DNA of 64,000 nucleotides from Prevotella sp. Its GTDB lineage: Bacteria > Bacteroidota > Bacteroidia > Bacteroidales > Bacteroidaceae. Both the position numbers and the translations under genes were made by a program. Under the pieces are notes generated by a model. That model ran no database searches. It was not told where the DNA came from and worked only from the letters and a program-made list of their open reading frames with translations. The stretch's first letter is position 1. Each line of letters opens with the position of its first letter. The DNA is taken from contig JAFVHN010000099.1 in assembly GCA_017474515.1 (NCBI GenBank), positions 1 through 64,000 on the forward strand, given 5' to 3'. Positions 27,010 to 34,798 of the stretch are shown piece by piece.

Positions 27010-27930
27010 ATGAGCAAATCATTTATTATCAGGATAATACCAGTGGTGGCCGCAGCAGTGTTGCTGGCCTCGTGCGCCTCGAAGAAACACGTCGTGCCCG
27101 ATACGACGCAACCGACCGTCAACCCCACGTCGGGCAACAACGACAGCAAGGCCGCTGAGGAAAGAAGGGTGCAGGAGGCCAACGCGGCTTTCCTGAAAAA
27201 AGTGCATGCCAACGCCACCACTGCGCAGAACATCACGTCGAAAATAGACTTCAACCTGCAAACAGGAAGCAAGAACATCACCGTGAGCGGAAAACTCATG
27301 ATGAGGCGCGACGACGTCATTCGCATACAACTCTCGGTGCCCATCCTCGGCGTGGAGGCCGGAAGGCTGGAATTTACCAAGGACTATGTGATGATAGTGG
27401 ACCGCATTCACAACGAATACATCAAGGGCGATTACAACCAGGTGGACTTCCTGCGCAACAACGGCATCAACTTCTATTCCCTGCAGGCACTGTTCTGGAA
27501 CACGCTTTTCGTGCCGGGAGAGCAGGAGGTGAGCGAGCCGAAGCTGAAAGCGTTCTCGGTGAACAGGGACCTGGGCAAGCCGGAAAGCGCCATCAGCCTG
27601 AGTCGCAGCAACATGCAGTATGAATGGCAGGCGGAAAATGCCACGGGACTTATCAGGAAAACCGACGTCACCTACGGCAAAAACACATCGTCGCCGTCGA
27701 AACTGACCTGCGACTACGACGATTTCAAGGCGTTCGCCGGAAAGAAATTCCCCGCGAAAATAGTGCTCGACATGCAGACGGGCTCCACAAAGAAAGCCAA
27801 GAACATCAAGCTGGGCATCACGCTGAAAACCATGGGACAGGACAACGACTGGGAAACTCGCACCTCGCTGTCGAAGAAATACAAGGCCGTCAGCGTGGAG
27901 GAAGTGATGAACAAAATCATGGCCCTCTAA
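27010..27930 (+). CDS. DUF4292 lipoprotein
   Basis: A 306-residue lipoprotein (lipobox LASC, Cys22) of the DUF4292 family. After a low-complexity linker (about 25-60), the domain shows the beta-rich pattern TSKIDFNLQTGSKNITVSGKL and IRIQLSVPILGVEAGRLEFT, reminiscent of LolA/LolB-type half-barrels that carry lipoproteins. That resemblance is by eye only. The gene sits 10 bases after the TPR lipoprotein and 12 before the EnvC-like gene, in an apparent envelope operon. Confidence 0.85.
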   Translation: MSKSFIIRIIPVVAAAVLLASCASKKHVVPDTTQPTVNPTSGNNDSKAAEERRVQEANAAFLKKVHANATTAQNITSKIDFNLQTGSKNITVSGKLMMRRDDVIRIQLSVPILGVEAGRLEFTKDYVMIVDRIHNEYIKGDYNQVDFLRNNGINFYSLQALFWNTLFVPGEQEVSEPKLKAFSVNRDLGKPESAISLSRSNMQYEWQAENATGLIRKTDVTYGKNTSSPSKLTCDYDDFKAFAGKKFPAKIVLDMQTGSTKKAKNIKLGITLKTMGQDNDWETRTSLSKKYKAVSVEEVMNKIMAL

Positions 27931-27942
27931 CCCGTTTTCACC

Positions 27943-29598
27943 ATGACAAAACGAAAGACCATGGCCCTGCTGGCCGCACTGATGATTGTGCTCTGCCCCG
28001 TCTGCGGGCAGAAGAAGCAGTCGGCAACCAAGCCCAAGGCCACCACACAACAGACCACCAAGGGCAAGCAGACACAGGGCAAGGGAAAAACGACCACGGC
28101 CGGCAAGAATAGCAAAGGCACCTCAAACACCAAGGGGAAAGGCAAGCAGAAACAGCCCACTTACACCAATTCGGAAATAAAAAGGCTGCAAAACGAGCGC
28201 TCGGAGGTGCAGAAAAAGCTGAAAGAACAGCAGCAACTGCTCAACGCCAACAAGGCCGACGTGAAGAAAAAACTCGACAACCTGCTGACACTCAACAGCG
28301 AAATTCAGGAATATCAGAAGGACATCGACAACATTCAGCAGGACATCGGGCACCTCGACGGGAACATTGAACTGCTTCAGACACAGCTGAAAACACTGGA
28401 AGAACAGCTCAAGGAACGGCAGCTGAAATACATGAAGAGCATGCGCTATCTGGCAAGAAACCGTAACATACAAGACAAGATGATGTTCGTGTTCTCGGCC
28501 AACAACTTCGCGCAAATGTACCGAAGGATGCGCTTTGCACGCGACTATTCGGCTTTCCAGAGGGCTCAGGGCGAAGAAGTAAAGGCAAAACAGCAGCAGA
28601 TTGAGGCCAAGAAGAAAGAGCTGCAGGGCGTGAAAACAAAGAAAAACAACCTGCTCTACAAAGGAAAAAAGGCGCAAGAATCGTTGCAAGCCAAGGAACA
28701 GGAGCAGAAAAAGGCCGTGGACGACCTGCAACGGCAGCAGAAAAACATACAGGGCCTCATTAACGAGCAGCAAAAAAAGGCGGCAAGACTGAATGCGGAA
28801 ATCGACCGCCTGGTGGCCATTGAGGTGGAAAAAGCCCGTCAAAGGGCCGCTGAAGAGGCCCGGAGAAAGGCGGCTGAGGCCGAAGCCGCAAAGAAAAAAC
28901 GGCAGGAAGAACTGGCCCGGAAGAAGGCTGAAGCCGAGAAAGCAGCACGCGAGAACGAGCGCCGCGTGGCCGAGGCAAGGGCTCGCGAGGCAAAGGCAAA
29001 AGCCGAAGCGGAGGCCGCGAAGAAGAAAAGCGCCGAGGAGAGTGCCAAGGCCGAGAGAAAAGCCCGACAGCTGCAGGCGGAGCGCGAAGCCGCCGAGCGC
29101 AAGGCAAAGGCCGACCGCACACGACACGACAAGGACGTGGCAAAGGCTGAGAAAGAATCGGAAGAGGGAATGCGTGTAAGCAGCGACGACCGCAAGCTGA
29201 GCAGCAACTTTGAAAGCAACCGGGGAAGGCTGCCAATGCCCATAACAGGCAGTTACCGCATCGTCAGCCACTACGGGCAATATAACGTGGAGGGACTGAA
29301 AAACGTCACGCTCGACAACAAGGGCATCAACATCATGGGGCAGCCGGGAGCACAGGCACGCGCCATCTTCAACGGCGAAGTGAGCGCGGTGTTCAGCTTC
29401 GACGGAAGCCATGTCGTCATGGTGCGACATGGCAGCTACATTTCCGTTTACTGTAACCTGAAGTCGGTAAGCGTACACAACGGGCAGAAGGTGAGCACCC
29501 GGCAGGCGCTCGGAACCGTGGGGGCCGACAACATCCTTCAATTCCAGCTGCGGCGCGAAACGGCAAAGCTCAATCCCGAAGCATGGCTCGGCAGGTAA
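27943..29598 (+). CDS. EnvC-like murein hydrolase activator with degenerate LytM domain
   Basis: A 551-residue exported protein (signal to about residue 24). Residues 70-280 are coiled coil; 280-400 are an Ala/Lys/Glu/Arg-rich helical stretch; the last 120 residues are an M23/LytM domain. The metal and catalytic positions of active LytM peptidases are changed: the first motif reads NKGINI rather than a His/Asp form, the usual YAHL reads YCNL, and LHF reads LQF. This is the pattern of EnvC and NlpD, which activate amidases rather than cut peptidoglycan themselves. A role in daughter-cell separation is likely. It ends the dut operon. Confidence 0.88.
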   Translation: MTKRKTMALLAALMIVLCPVCGQKKQSATKPKATTQQTTKGKQTQGKGKTTTAGKNSKGTSNTKGKGKQKQPTYTNSEIKRLQNERSEVQKKLKEQQQLLNANKADVKKKLDNLLTLNSEIQEYQKDIDNIQQDIGHLDGNIELLQTQLKTLEEQLKERQLKYMKSMRYLARNRNIQDKMMFVFSANNFAQMYRRMRFARDYSAFQRAQGEEVKAKQQQIEAKKKELQGVKTKKNNLLYKGKKAQESLQAKEQEQKKAVDDLQRQQKNIQGLINEQQKKAARLNAEIDRLVAIEVEKARQRAAEEARRKAAEAEAAKKKRQEELARKKAEAEKAARENERRVAEARAREAKAKAEAEAAKKKSAEESAKAERKARQLQAEREAAERKAKADRTRHDKDVAKAEKESEEGMRVSSDDRKLSSNFESNRGRLPMPITGSYRIVSHYGQYNVEGLKNVTLDNKGINIMGQPGAQARAIFNGEVSAVFSFDGSHVVMVRHGSYISVYCNLKSVSVHNGQKVSTRQALGTVGADNILQFQLRRETAKLNPEAWLGR

Positions 29599-29665
29599 TC
29601 GCTCCTTCCCACCACCTTCCAGCATGACGCAATGCCATTGCAAAATCCTAAAAAAGCGCTAAATA

Positions 29666-29697
29666 TTTGCAAAATAGAAAAGAAAAGCGTATATTTG
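29666..29697 (+). promoter_or_regulatory. Promoter of small lipoprotein gene
   Basis: TTTG at 29666-29669 and TATATTTG at 29690-29697, 20 bases apart, give a strong match to the Bacteroidetes promoter, 26 bases before the ATG at 29724. Confidence 0.7.
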
Positions 29698-29723
29698 CGC
29701 CAAAATAGAAACAGAGAAGAGCT

Positions 29724-29978
29724 ATGAAGAAAAAATTTGCCACGGTGGTCAACAGCCTTTTGGCCTCGGCCATCATCATGCTGGGGTTCGGAAGTTGCAA
29801 GACATCTTCCAAACTCGCCACAGACAATAATTCCACAAACGGCAAAGAAACCATCGACCCGGCACAACCCGACCCGAACAACCTGCCGTACATCTTGCCG
29901 ACAAAGCCGAACCCGAAAATAGAACCGGCAGTAACTGTTTACGGGCCGCCGCCAGCCCGTCGGGAAGTGGAAAAGTGA
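29724..29978 (+). CDS. Small lipoprotein, unknown function
   Basis: An 84-residue predicted lipoprotein: signal MKKKFATVVNSLLASAI, lipobox FGSC with Cys25, then a short Asn/Pro-rich segment and a tail ending PPPARREVEK. No domain was recognised and the mature part is probably extended. The well-placed promoter at 29666-29697 and good signal sequence argue for a real gene. It is followed after 67 bases by another small lipoprotein gene. Confidence 0.65.
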   Translation: MKKKFATVVNSLLASAIIMLGFGSCKTSSKLATDNNSTNGKETIDPAQPDPNNLPYILPTKPNPKIEPAVTVYGPPPARREVEK

Positions 29979-30045
29979 ACAACAGCCGGCCGCCCTACCC
30001 TATCTTTTTTCAAGTGGGACGATACGGAAAAATACACCTAAAATA

Positions 30046-30441
30046 ATGAAGAAGACAGCTCTCCTGCTGGCCGCCATCGTCGTGGTCGGCTTCGTTTCCT
30101 GCAAGAAAGAACAACAGGAACCACCAAAGAAAGAAAGAAAAGTAATACAGGCCGAAGCCGTCATCAACCCCATGGCACTGGCGGGTGAATGGACCGACAG
30201 CACCACCCGTGCCACCATCGTGCTCGACGGCGAGGGCGGAATGCGCGGCGGCGAGAAAGGCACTGCCTACACCCAATGGGGAGTGGCCCACGAAGACATG
30301 CTCATCTTCAAAGGAAAACGCGACGGCAAAGAGGTTTCCGACACCGCCATGCTCGACGTGAACTCAGTGCCCATCAGGGTAAAAGTGGACAAGACAGGAA
30401 CAACATATGTTATGAAACAAGTGCCTGTAAAAGACAAGTAA
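30046..30441 (+). CDS. Lipocalin-like lipoprotein
   Basis: A 131-residue lipoprotein (lipobox FVSC, Cys19). After a charged linker, residues 45-125 show the start of a lipocalin-like beta barrel: LAGEWTDSTTRATIVLDGEGG resembles the G-x-W opening motif of that family, followed by alternating strands. Small lipocalin-like lipoproteins are common in Bacteroidetes; the ligand is unknown. It ends before a strong hairpin terminator at 30464-30500. Confidence 0.7.
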   Translation: MKKTALLLAAIVVVGFVSCKKEQQEPPKKERKVIQAEAVINPMALAGEWTDSTTRATIVLDGEGGMRGGEKGTAYTQWGVAHEDMLIFKGKRDGKEVSDTAMLDVNSVPIRVKVDKTGTTYVMKQVPVKDK

Positions 30442-30463
30442 CACGGCTATTACACAAGAAAGA

Positions 30464-30500
30464 AAATCCCCCGTCGGCTCGTTGAGCCAGCGGGGGATTT
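30464..30500. terminator. Two-way terminator
   Basis: AAATCCCCCG at the left pairs with CGGGGGATTT at the right through a GGCTC/GAGCC-like inner stem. Lying between converging genes (lipocalin-like plus, GH43 minus), it can stop both transcripts. Confidence 0.85.
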
Positions 30501-30527
30501 CCTTGTAAACAACTGATGGAAAGCGTA

Positions 30528-31493
30528 TTATTCGCTCTTCATGGGAATAATATTCCCTTCTTCATCATACTCCAGGGGCATGATTTTCATGCTACGCAAC
30601 CAAGTGCGCCCGCCGCTGGGCTGACTGTCGTGATGAAGCAGATACCACTTGCCTTGATATTCCACAATGCTGTGGTGGGTGGTCCACCCGATGACGGGGT
30701 CGAGGATTTTGCCTTTCAACGTGAAGGGGCCGTAAGGATTGTCGCCCACGGCATAGCAGAGGTAATGGGTGTCGCCGGTGCTATAGCTGAAATAATACTT
30801 TCCGTTGTATTTGTGCATCCACGAAGCCTCGAAGAAGCGGAACGGATGGTCGGCAGCCAGTTCCTCGCCGTTTTCGTCGAGAATGAGCACGGGGCGTGCC
30901 TCCTCGGCAAACTGGAGCACGTCGTCGGTCATGCGGGCCACCCTTGAAGGAATGGCTTTCTCGCTGCCCTCGGGCAGGCAGGCGTTCTCCAAGTGCTTGC
31001 CGCGACGGTCATAGCGTTGCAGCTGTCCGCCCCAAATGCCTCCGAAGTAGCAATAAATCTGCCCGTCATCGTCCTTGAAGACGCAAGGGTCGATGCTATA
31101 GGAACCACGGATGGGGTCGGCCTGCGGCACAAACGGCCCCTCGGGGCTGTCGGCAATGGCCACGCCAAGATGGAACACGTCGGTCTTGTCCTTCATGCTG
31201 AAGATGAGGTAATACTTACCATCCTTTTCCACCACGTCGTTGTCCCAAAGCTGGCGCCCAGCCCAAGGAATGTCCTCCACGGCGAGGATGCAGCCCAGGT
31301 CGGTGGCCTCGCCGCTGTCGGGGTCGTCAAGGCGGAAGACGTGATAGTCTTTCATGTTGAAGTGGTCGCCGTTGTCGTTCTCGGGAACACCGCTCTCCCA
31401 GTCGTGCGAGGGATAAATGTAAAGCTTGCCGTTAAACACGTTGGCCGAGGGGTCGGCCATAAAATCTTCTGGAAATAGATACCTTGCTTTCAT
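30528..31493 (-). CDS. Glycoside hydrolase family 43 enzyme
   Basis: A 321-residue GH43 five-bladed beta-propeller without a visible signal peptide, so probably cytoplasmic or periplasmic. The catalytic triad typical of the family can be placed: base Asp14 in MADPSANV, pKa-modulating Asp135 in SIDPCVFKDDDG and acid Glu222 in FFEASWMHK. GH43 enzymes act as beta-xylosidases or arabinofuranosidases. Its place after a GPH-type symporter and SGNH esterase, opposite two alpha-glucuronidases, points to trimming of xylo-oligosaccharides. It is the last gene of a three-gene minus-strand operon. Confidence 0.93.
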   Translation of the reverse strand: MKARYLFPEDFMADPSANVFNGKLYIYPSHDWESGVPENDNGDHFNMKDYHVFRLDDPDSGEATDLGCILAVEDIPWAGRQLWDNDVVEKDGKYYLIFSMKDKTDVFHLGVAIADSPEGPFVPQADPIRGSYSIDPCVFKDDDGQIYCYFGGIWGGQLQRYDRRGKHLENACLPEGSEKAIPSRVARMTDDVLQFAEEARPVLILDENGEELAADHPFRFFEASWMHKYNGKYYFSYSTGDTHYLCYAVGDNPYGPFTLKGKILDPVIGWTTHHSIVEYQGKWYLLHHDSQPSGGRTWLRSMKIMPLEYDEEGNIIPMKSE

Positions 31494-31553
31494 GATTTGA
31501 TATTTGTTATATTTTTGAGTTACAGGAGTTTAAAACCTAATGGGTGCAATCAA

Positions 31554-32960
31554 TCAAGACTTCTTGTGGCGTGCCTCAATCTCCCTGTTGATTTCGTCAA
31601 GTCGCTCATCTGTAAGAGGATATTTGTAGATGAGATATCCTACGATAACGAGAAGGATGGCAGGAATAATGGTCGTGAACACCAGAATTGCATTCTGAGC
31701 TATGTCCGAATAGTTGGCCAATTTGGGATAATAGGCGTTCACGGGAGCGCTGATAAACGATGCCAGGAACACCACGACAAAGATGCTCAGCACCAACTGG
31801 AGACACTTGTTTGCCTTGAACTCCTGCCACATCTCACCGAAAGTAACAGGTTTCTCCGGTGTGGTGGTGATGTTCTCCTTACTGCCCAGGAAGCAAAGCA
31901 TCAAGAGAACAAAACCTACGATTGCGAAGACACAAGTTACCGTAAACCAAGCACTTGGCTCAACGGGCAAGGCCGACTCTTCGTTGGTAAAGTTAAAGCC
32001 AATCATTCCCATGACCAGCGGAGTAATCCAACCGGCGATAGAGAATCCGGCCTTAAAGGCAACACCGGCAAGGGCATTGACGGTAGCGGCGGGCCTGTTT
32101 CCCGTGCGATACTCGGCCTCGGTGATGACTTCAGGAACCAATGCCCACATCAGTGAACCGACAAGCAGTCCGACACCGGTCATGACCTTTGCCGTCTGGA
32201 CAAGCGTATTGCAGCTTTGGACATCAAAGAATTTACCGATAGAGAACAAAATGGCAAATCCTACCAAACCGATGGCGAGAAGCGTATAATAAAGACCTTT
32301 CTTGCCCAACCATCTCTTCAACATGGGCATGGAAGGCAGAATGACGAACGCGGGAATTGTGCCGATGGCCATAAACGTTGCCTGATTCCAGTCGATGGCA
32401 GTATGAACACACATTGCCAGTCCGATGGGGAAACCGGCCTGGACAACAATCTGACCGATGTTGGCGCAGACCATTCGCGTGGAAGTAAGGATAAGCACTT
32501 CATCGTTGTCGCGGGTCATACTGGCCATGATGGAGCCATAGGGGATGTTCACCACCGAATAAATCATGCTCAGCACGGTGTAGCTGACCGTGGCATAAAT
32601 CATCTTCATCGTCACCGACCATGTGGCGGCCTGGGGAAGCATCAACAGGCAAGCGGCAATGGTAAGAGGAATACCGCCGTAAAGAAGGTAAGTGCGATAC
32701 TTGCCCAACTTTGGATTGCGATTGTCGATATAGCGCCCTACAACGGGACTCCAGAAACAGTCAATGAGTCGGACCGTGAGAATCAGTCCACTGACGAAGG
32801 CAGGATTGATTTTCAATACCGTGGTAAGGTAAATCATCAAGTAGCAAGCCACCGTTTGGAAAATCAGATTCTGCGCCAGGTCGCCCGACCCGAAGCCAAT
32901 GCGTTGCAACCAGGAGAGTTTGTAGAAGCCAGAGGCTTCCTGTGTTTCAATGTTTGCCAT
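31554..32960 (-). CDS. GPH-family sugar:cation symporter
   Basis: A 468-residue inner-membrane transporter with about 12 helices, of the glycoside-pentoside-hexuronide family (MelB, XynP, major facilitator superfamily). Characteristic parts are RIGFGSGDLAQNLIFQTVACYLMIYLT in helix 1 and VRLIDCFWSPVVGRYIDNR in the first cytoplasmic loop. With GH43 and the glucuronidases around it, xylo-oligosaccharides or glucuronosyl-xylosides are likely substrates, but this is inferred from context. It lies 52 bases after the SGNH esterase and 60 before GH43. Confidence 0.92.
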   Translation of the reverse strand: MANIETQEASGFYKLSWLQRIGFGSGDLAQNLIFQTVACYLMIYLTTVLKINPAFVSGLILTVRLIDCFWSPVVGRYIDNRNPKLGKYRTYLLYGGIPLTIAACLLMLPQAATWSVTMKMIYATVSYTVLSMIYSVVNIPYGSIMASMTRDNDEVLILTSTRMVCANIGQIVVQAGFPIGLAMCVHTAIDWNQATFMAIGTIPAFVILPSMPMLKRWLGKKGLYYTLLAIGLVGFAILFSIGKFFDVQSCNTLVQTAKVMTGVGLLVGSLMWALVPEVITEAEYRTGNRPAATVNALAGVAFKAGFSIAGWITPLVMGMIGFNFTNEESALPVEPSAWFTVTCVFAIVGFVLLMLCFLGSKENITTTPEKPVTFGEMWQEFKANKCLQLVLSIFVVVFLASFISAPVNAYYPKLANYSDIAQNAILVFTTIIPAILLVIVGYLIYKYPLTDERLDEINREIEARHKKS

Positions 32961-33012
32961 AATTGTTTTTTCGTTATTTGTAATAATTGTTGATAATTCG
33001 GTTGATTTAATG

Positions 33013-34191
33013 TTACCTCAGCACGTCGGCGGCGAAACGCCCCATCACTTCATATCCCTTCGGGTTCAGGTGGAGCCAGTCGTCAGAGTATTCTTCCTTT
33101 AGCATCTTGTTGTCGGCCTTGTCCATCACGGCCTTGTCGAAGTCGATAACGCCGTCGATGAGGTCGGTGGTGCGTATCCAGTCGTTCACCGTCTGGCGCG
33201 AAGCCTCACGGAAATGGTCGTAATAGAAGCTTTTTTTGAACGGCGTGATGGTGCCCAGATAGACTTTCAGCCCTTTTTCGCGGGCCTTGGCAATAAGTGT
33301 TTTATAGGCTTCAATGAGTTTTTCCGTCTTTTGTTCCACACGGTTCTTCGACCCGCCGATGTCGTTCACGCCCTCAAAGATGACGAGGGTTTTCACGCCG
33401 CGCTGGCCCAGAATGTCGCGGTCGAAGCGTTTCAGCGCCGGCTCGCTCAGTCCGCCTTCCACCACACAGTTGCCACCAATGCCCAGGTTGAGCACGGGAA
33501 CGGTGCCGCCGAGGGCTTCGGCCAGGAAGTCGGTCCAGCGGTTCTGAAGGTTGGTGGTGCTGCCGCGGCCGTCGGTGATGGAGTTGCCAAGCACGGCAAT
33601 GCCCGATGGAGCGGAGGTCGTGGCCACGTCAATGGCAACGGCGTTATACCAATGATCCACTTTCTCGCCTCCGGCAAACGAAGTCTTGGGCTTCGAGGTG
33701 CCGCTGATGATATAACTTGTGGTGCGCGAGCCGCGGTGCGAAGTGGCATTCACGGGTGTCACGGCACCATAGTTGATGGTGATGGAAAGGCGTTGCAAGG
33801 GCTTCAACTGATATTTCAAGGCATCGGAGAAAAGGGCCTCACCCGGGGCAATCGTAACATTCTTGCGACCACCGAAGGTCAGGAAGCGGGCACTGCGCAC
33901 GTCGATGTTGCACGAATCGGCGGCGTCGGCAATATAAACCGACTTGATTTCCACGGGCTCACGGCTGAACTCGTTGGAAAATTGTACGCGAAGCACTTCA
34001 CCGCCTATCGACACATGAACGACCTGACGAAGCGAGCGGTTCGACAAACTGGAAGCGGGCATGTCGCCGGGACCGGTAAACTCGGCGGCGGTGGCCCAAG
34101 TTCCTGTCCACGACTCGCCATCCTTCAGCTGGGCGCTGACGGACATGGCCATGCAAAGGAAAAACAAAACAAAAGAATACTTACTACACAT
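33013..34191 (-). CDS. Secreted SGNH/GDSL esterase
   Basis: A 392-residue exported hydrolase (signal to about residue 20). An N-terminal beta-sandwich-like domain (30-180) is followed by an SGNH domain whose four blocks are present: Ser204 in VLGNSITDG, the glycine block at NLGIGG (about 235-240), Asn277 in FEGVNDIGG, and Asp371 with His374 in DDWLHLNP. In a xylan locus, removal of acetyl groups from xylan is the likely activity. It is the first gene of the minus-strand operon with the symporter and GH43, and has a TAAATTTG box 21 bases upstream. Confidence 0.9.
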   Translation of the reverse strand: MCSKYSFVLFFLCMAMSVSAQLKDGESWTGTWATAAEFTGPGDMPASSLSNRSLRQVVHVSIGGEVLRVQFSNEFSREPVEIKSVYIADAADSCNIDVRSARFLTFGGRKNVTIAPGEALFSDALKYQLKPLQRLSITINYGAVTPVNATSHRGSRTTSYIISGTSKPKTSFAGGEKVDHWYNAVAIDVATTSAPSGIAVLGNSITDGRGSTTNLQNRWTDFLAEALGGTVPVLNLGIGGNCVVEGGLSEPALKRFDRDILGQRGVKTLVIFEGVNDIGGSKNRVEQKTEKLIEAYKTLIAKAREKGLKVYLGTITPFKKSFYYDHFREASRQTVNDWIRTTDLIDGVIDFDKAVMDKADNKMLKEEYSDDWLHLNPKGYEVMGRFAADVLR

Positions 34192-34211
34192 AGTTAATTA
34201 GATTGATGCTG

Positions 34212-34219
34212 CAAATTTA
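34212..34219 (-). promoter_or_regulatory. Putative -7 box of the esterase-symporter-GH43 operon
   Basis: TAAATTTG on the minus strand, 21 bases before the esterase start at 34191. No good TTTG was seen at the -33 position. Confidence 0.5.
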
Positions 34220-34526
34220 ATGATTTGTTTTAATATGGCATAAAAAAATTATAACTTATTTTATTTTGGATGTTTCTTTTTATCTCCAAGCAATGTTATA
34301 TTTCGCAAAAAACTTCAAAAAACGCCGATTTCATCGAGAATAAATCAATTTTCAAGGTAATGCTCAGACCATAAAGAGCATAGGGTTGCGAAAATTACGA
34401 TGTGTGCGCCGAAATCTGTCTGGGAAGCAGGTGTTTTGGCGTTAGAAAGAAATAATTTGCTTTAAATGCGCTGACGAACTGAGAATTCGTGGACATATCC
34501 ACCTAGTCCTAACTCCACTTTATTTG

Positions 34527-34593
34527 CAAACGACTGCAGTCCGTCCCGCAAAAGGACTGCAGTCGTTTGCGGGACGGACTGCAGTCGTTTGCG
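34527..34593. repeat. Nested palindromes in the xylan divergent promoter region
   Basis: A 17-bp unit containing the palindrome GACTGCAGTC occurs at 34527-34543 (inverted), 34555-34571 and 34577-34593. The first two make a perfect hairpin; a second pairing, CCGTCCCGCAAA (34542-34553) with TTTGCGGGACGG (34567-34578), overlaps it. The block lies between the divergent operons and could bind a regulator or fold in RNA. The rest of 34220-34756 is AT-rich, with no gene or other motif seen. Confidence 0.8.
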
Positions 34594-34756
34594 GTTTGGA
34601 CTGGCAGAAAATTGACATGCTGGCAAATAGTATCATCGAGATGGTTTTCACCAGATTTGACAGAATAGGTTTTATTGTACGTTTCAGCAACTTGCATAAC
34701 TTAATCGGAATTACGTTTTTTAACGCCTTCAATTAGGATTTTAAAGATTATTGGTG

Positions 34757-34764
34757 TATATTTG
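34757..34764 (+). promoter_or_regulatory. Putative -7 box of the GH115-GH67 operon
   Basis: TATATTTG, 34 bases before the GH115 start at 34799. It argues against the upstream ATG at 34751, which precedes this box. Confidence 0.65.
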
Positions 34765-34798
34765 CAGGAAAAACGTACCCTATAAAACCCTAAGACAG

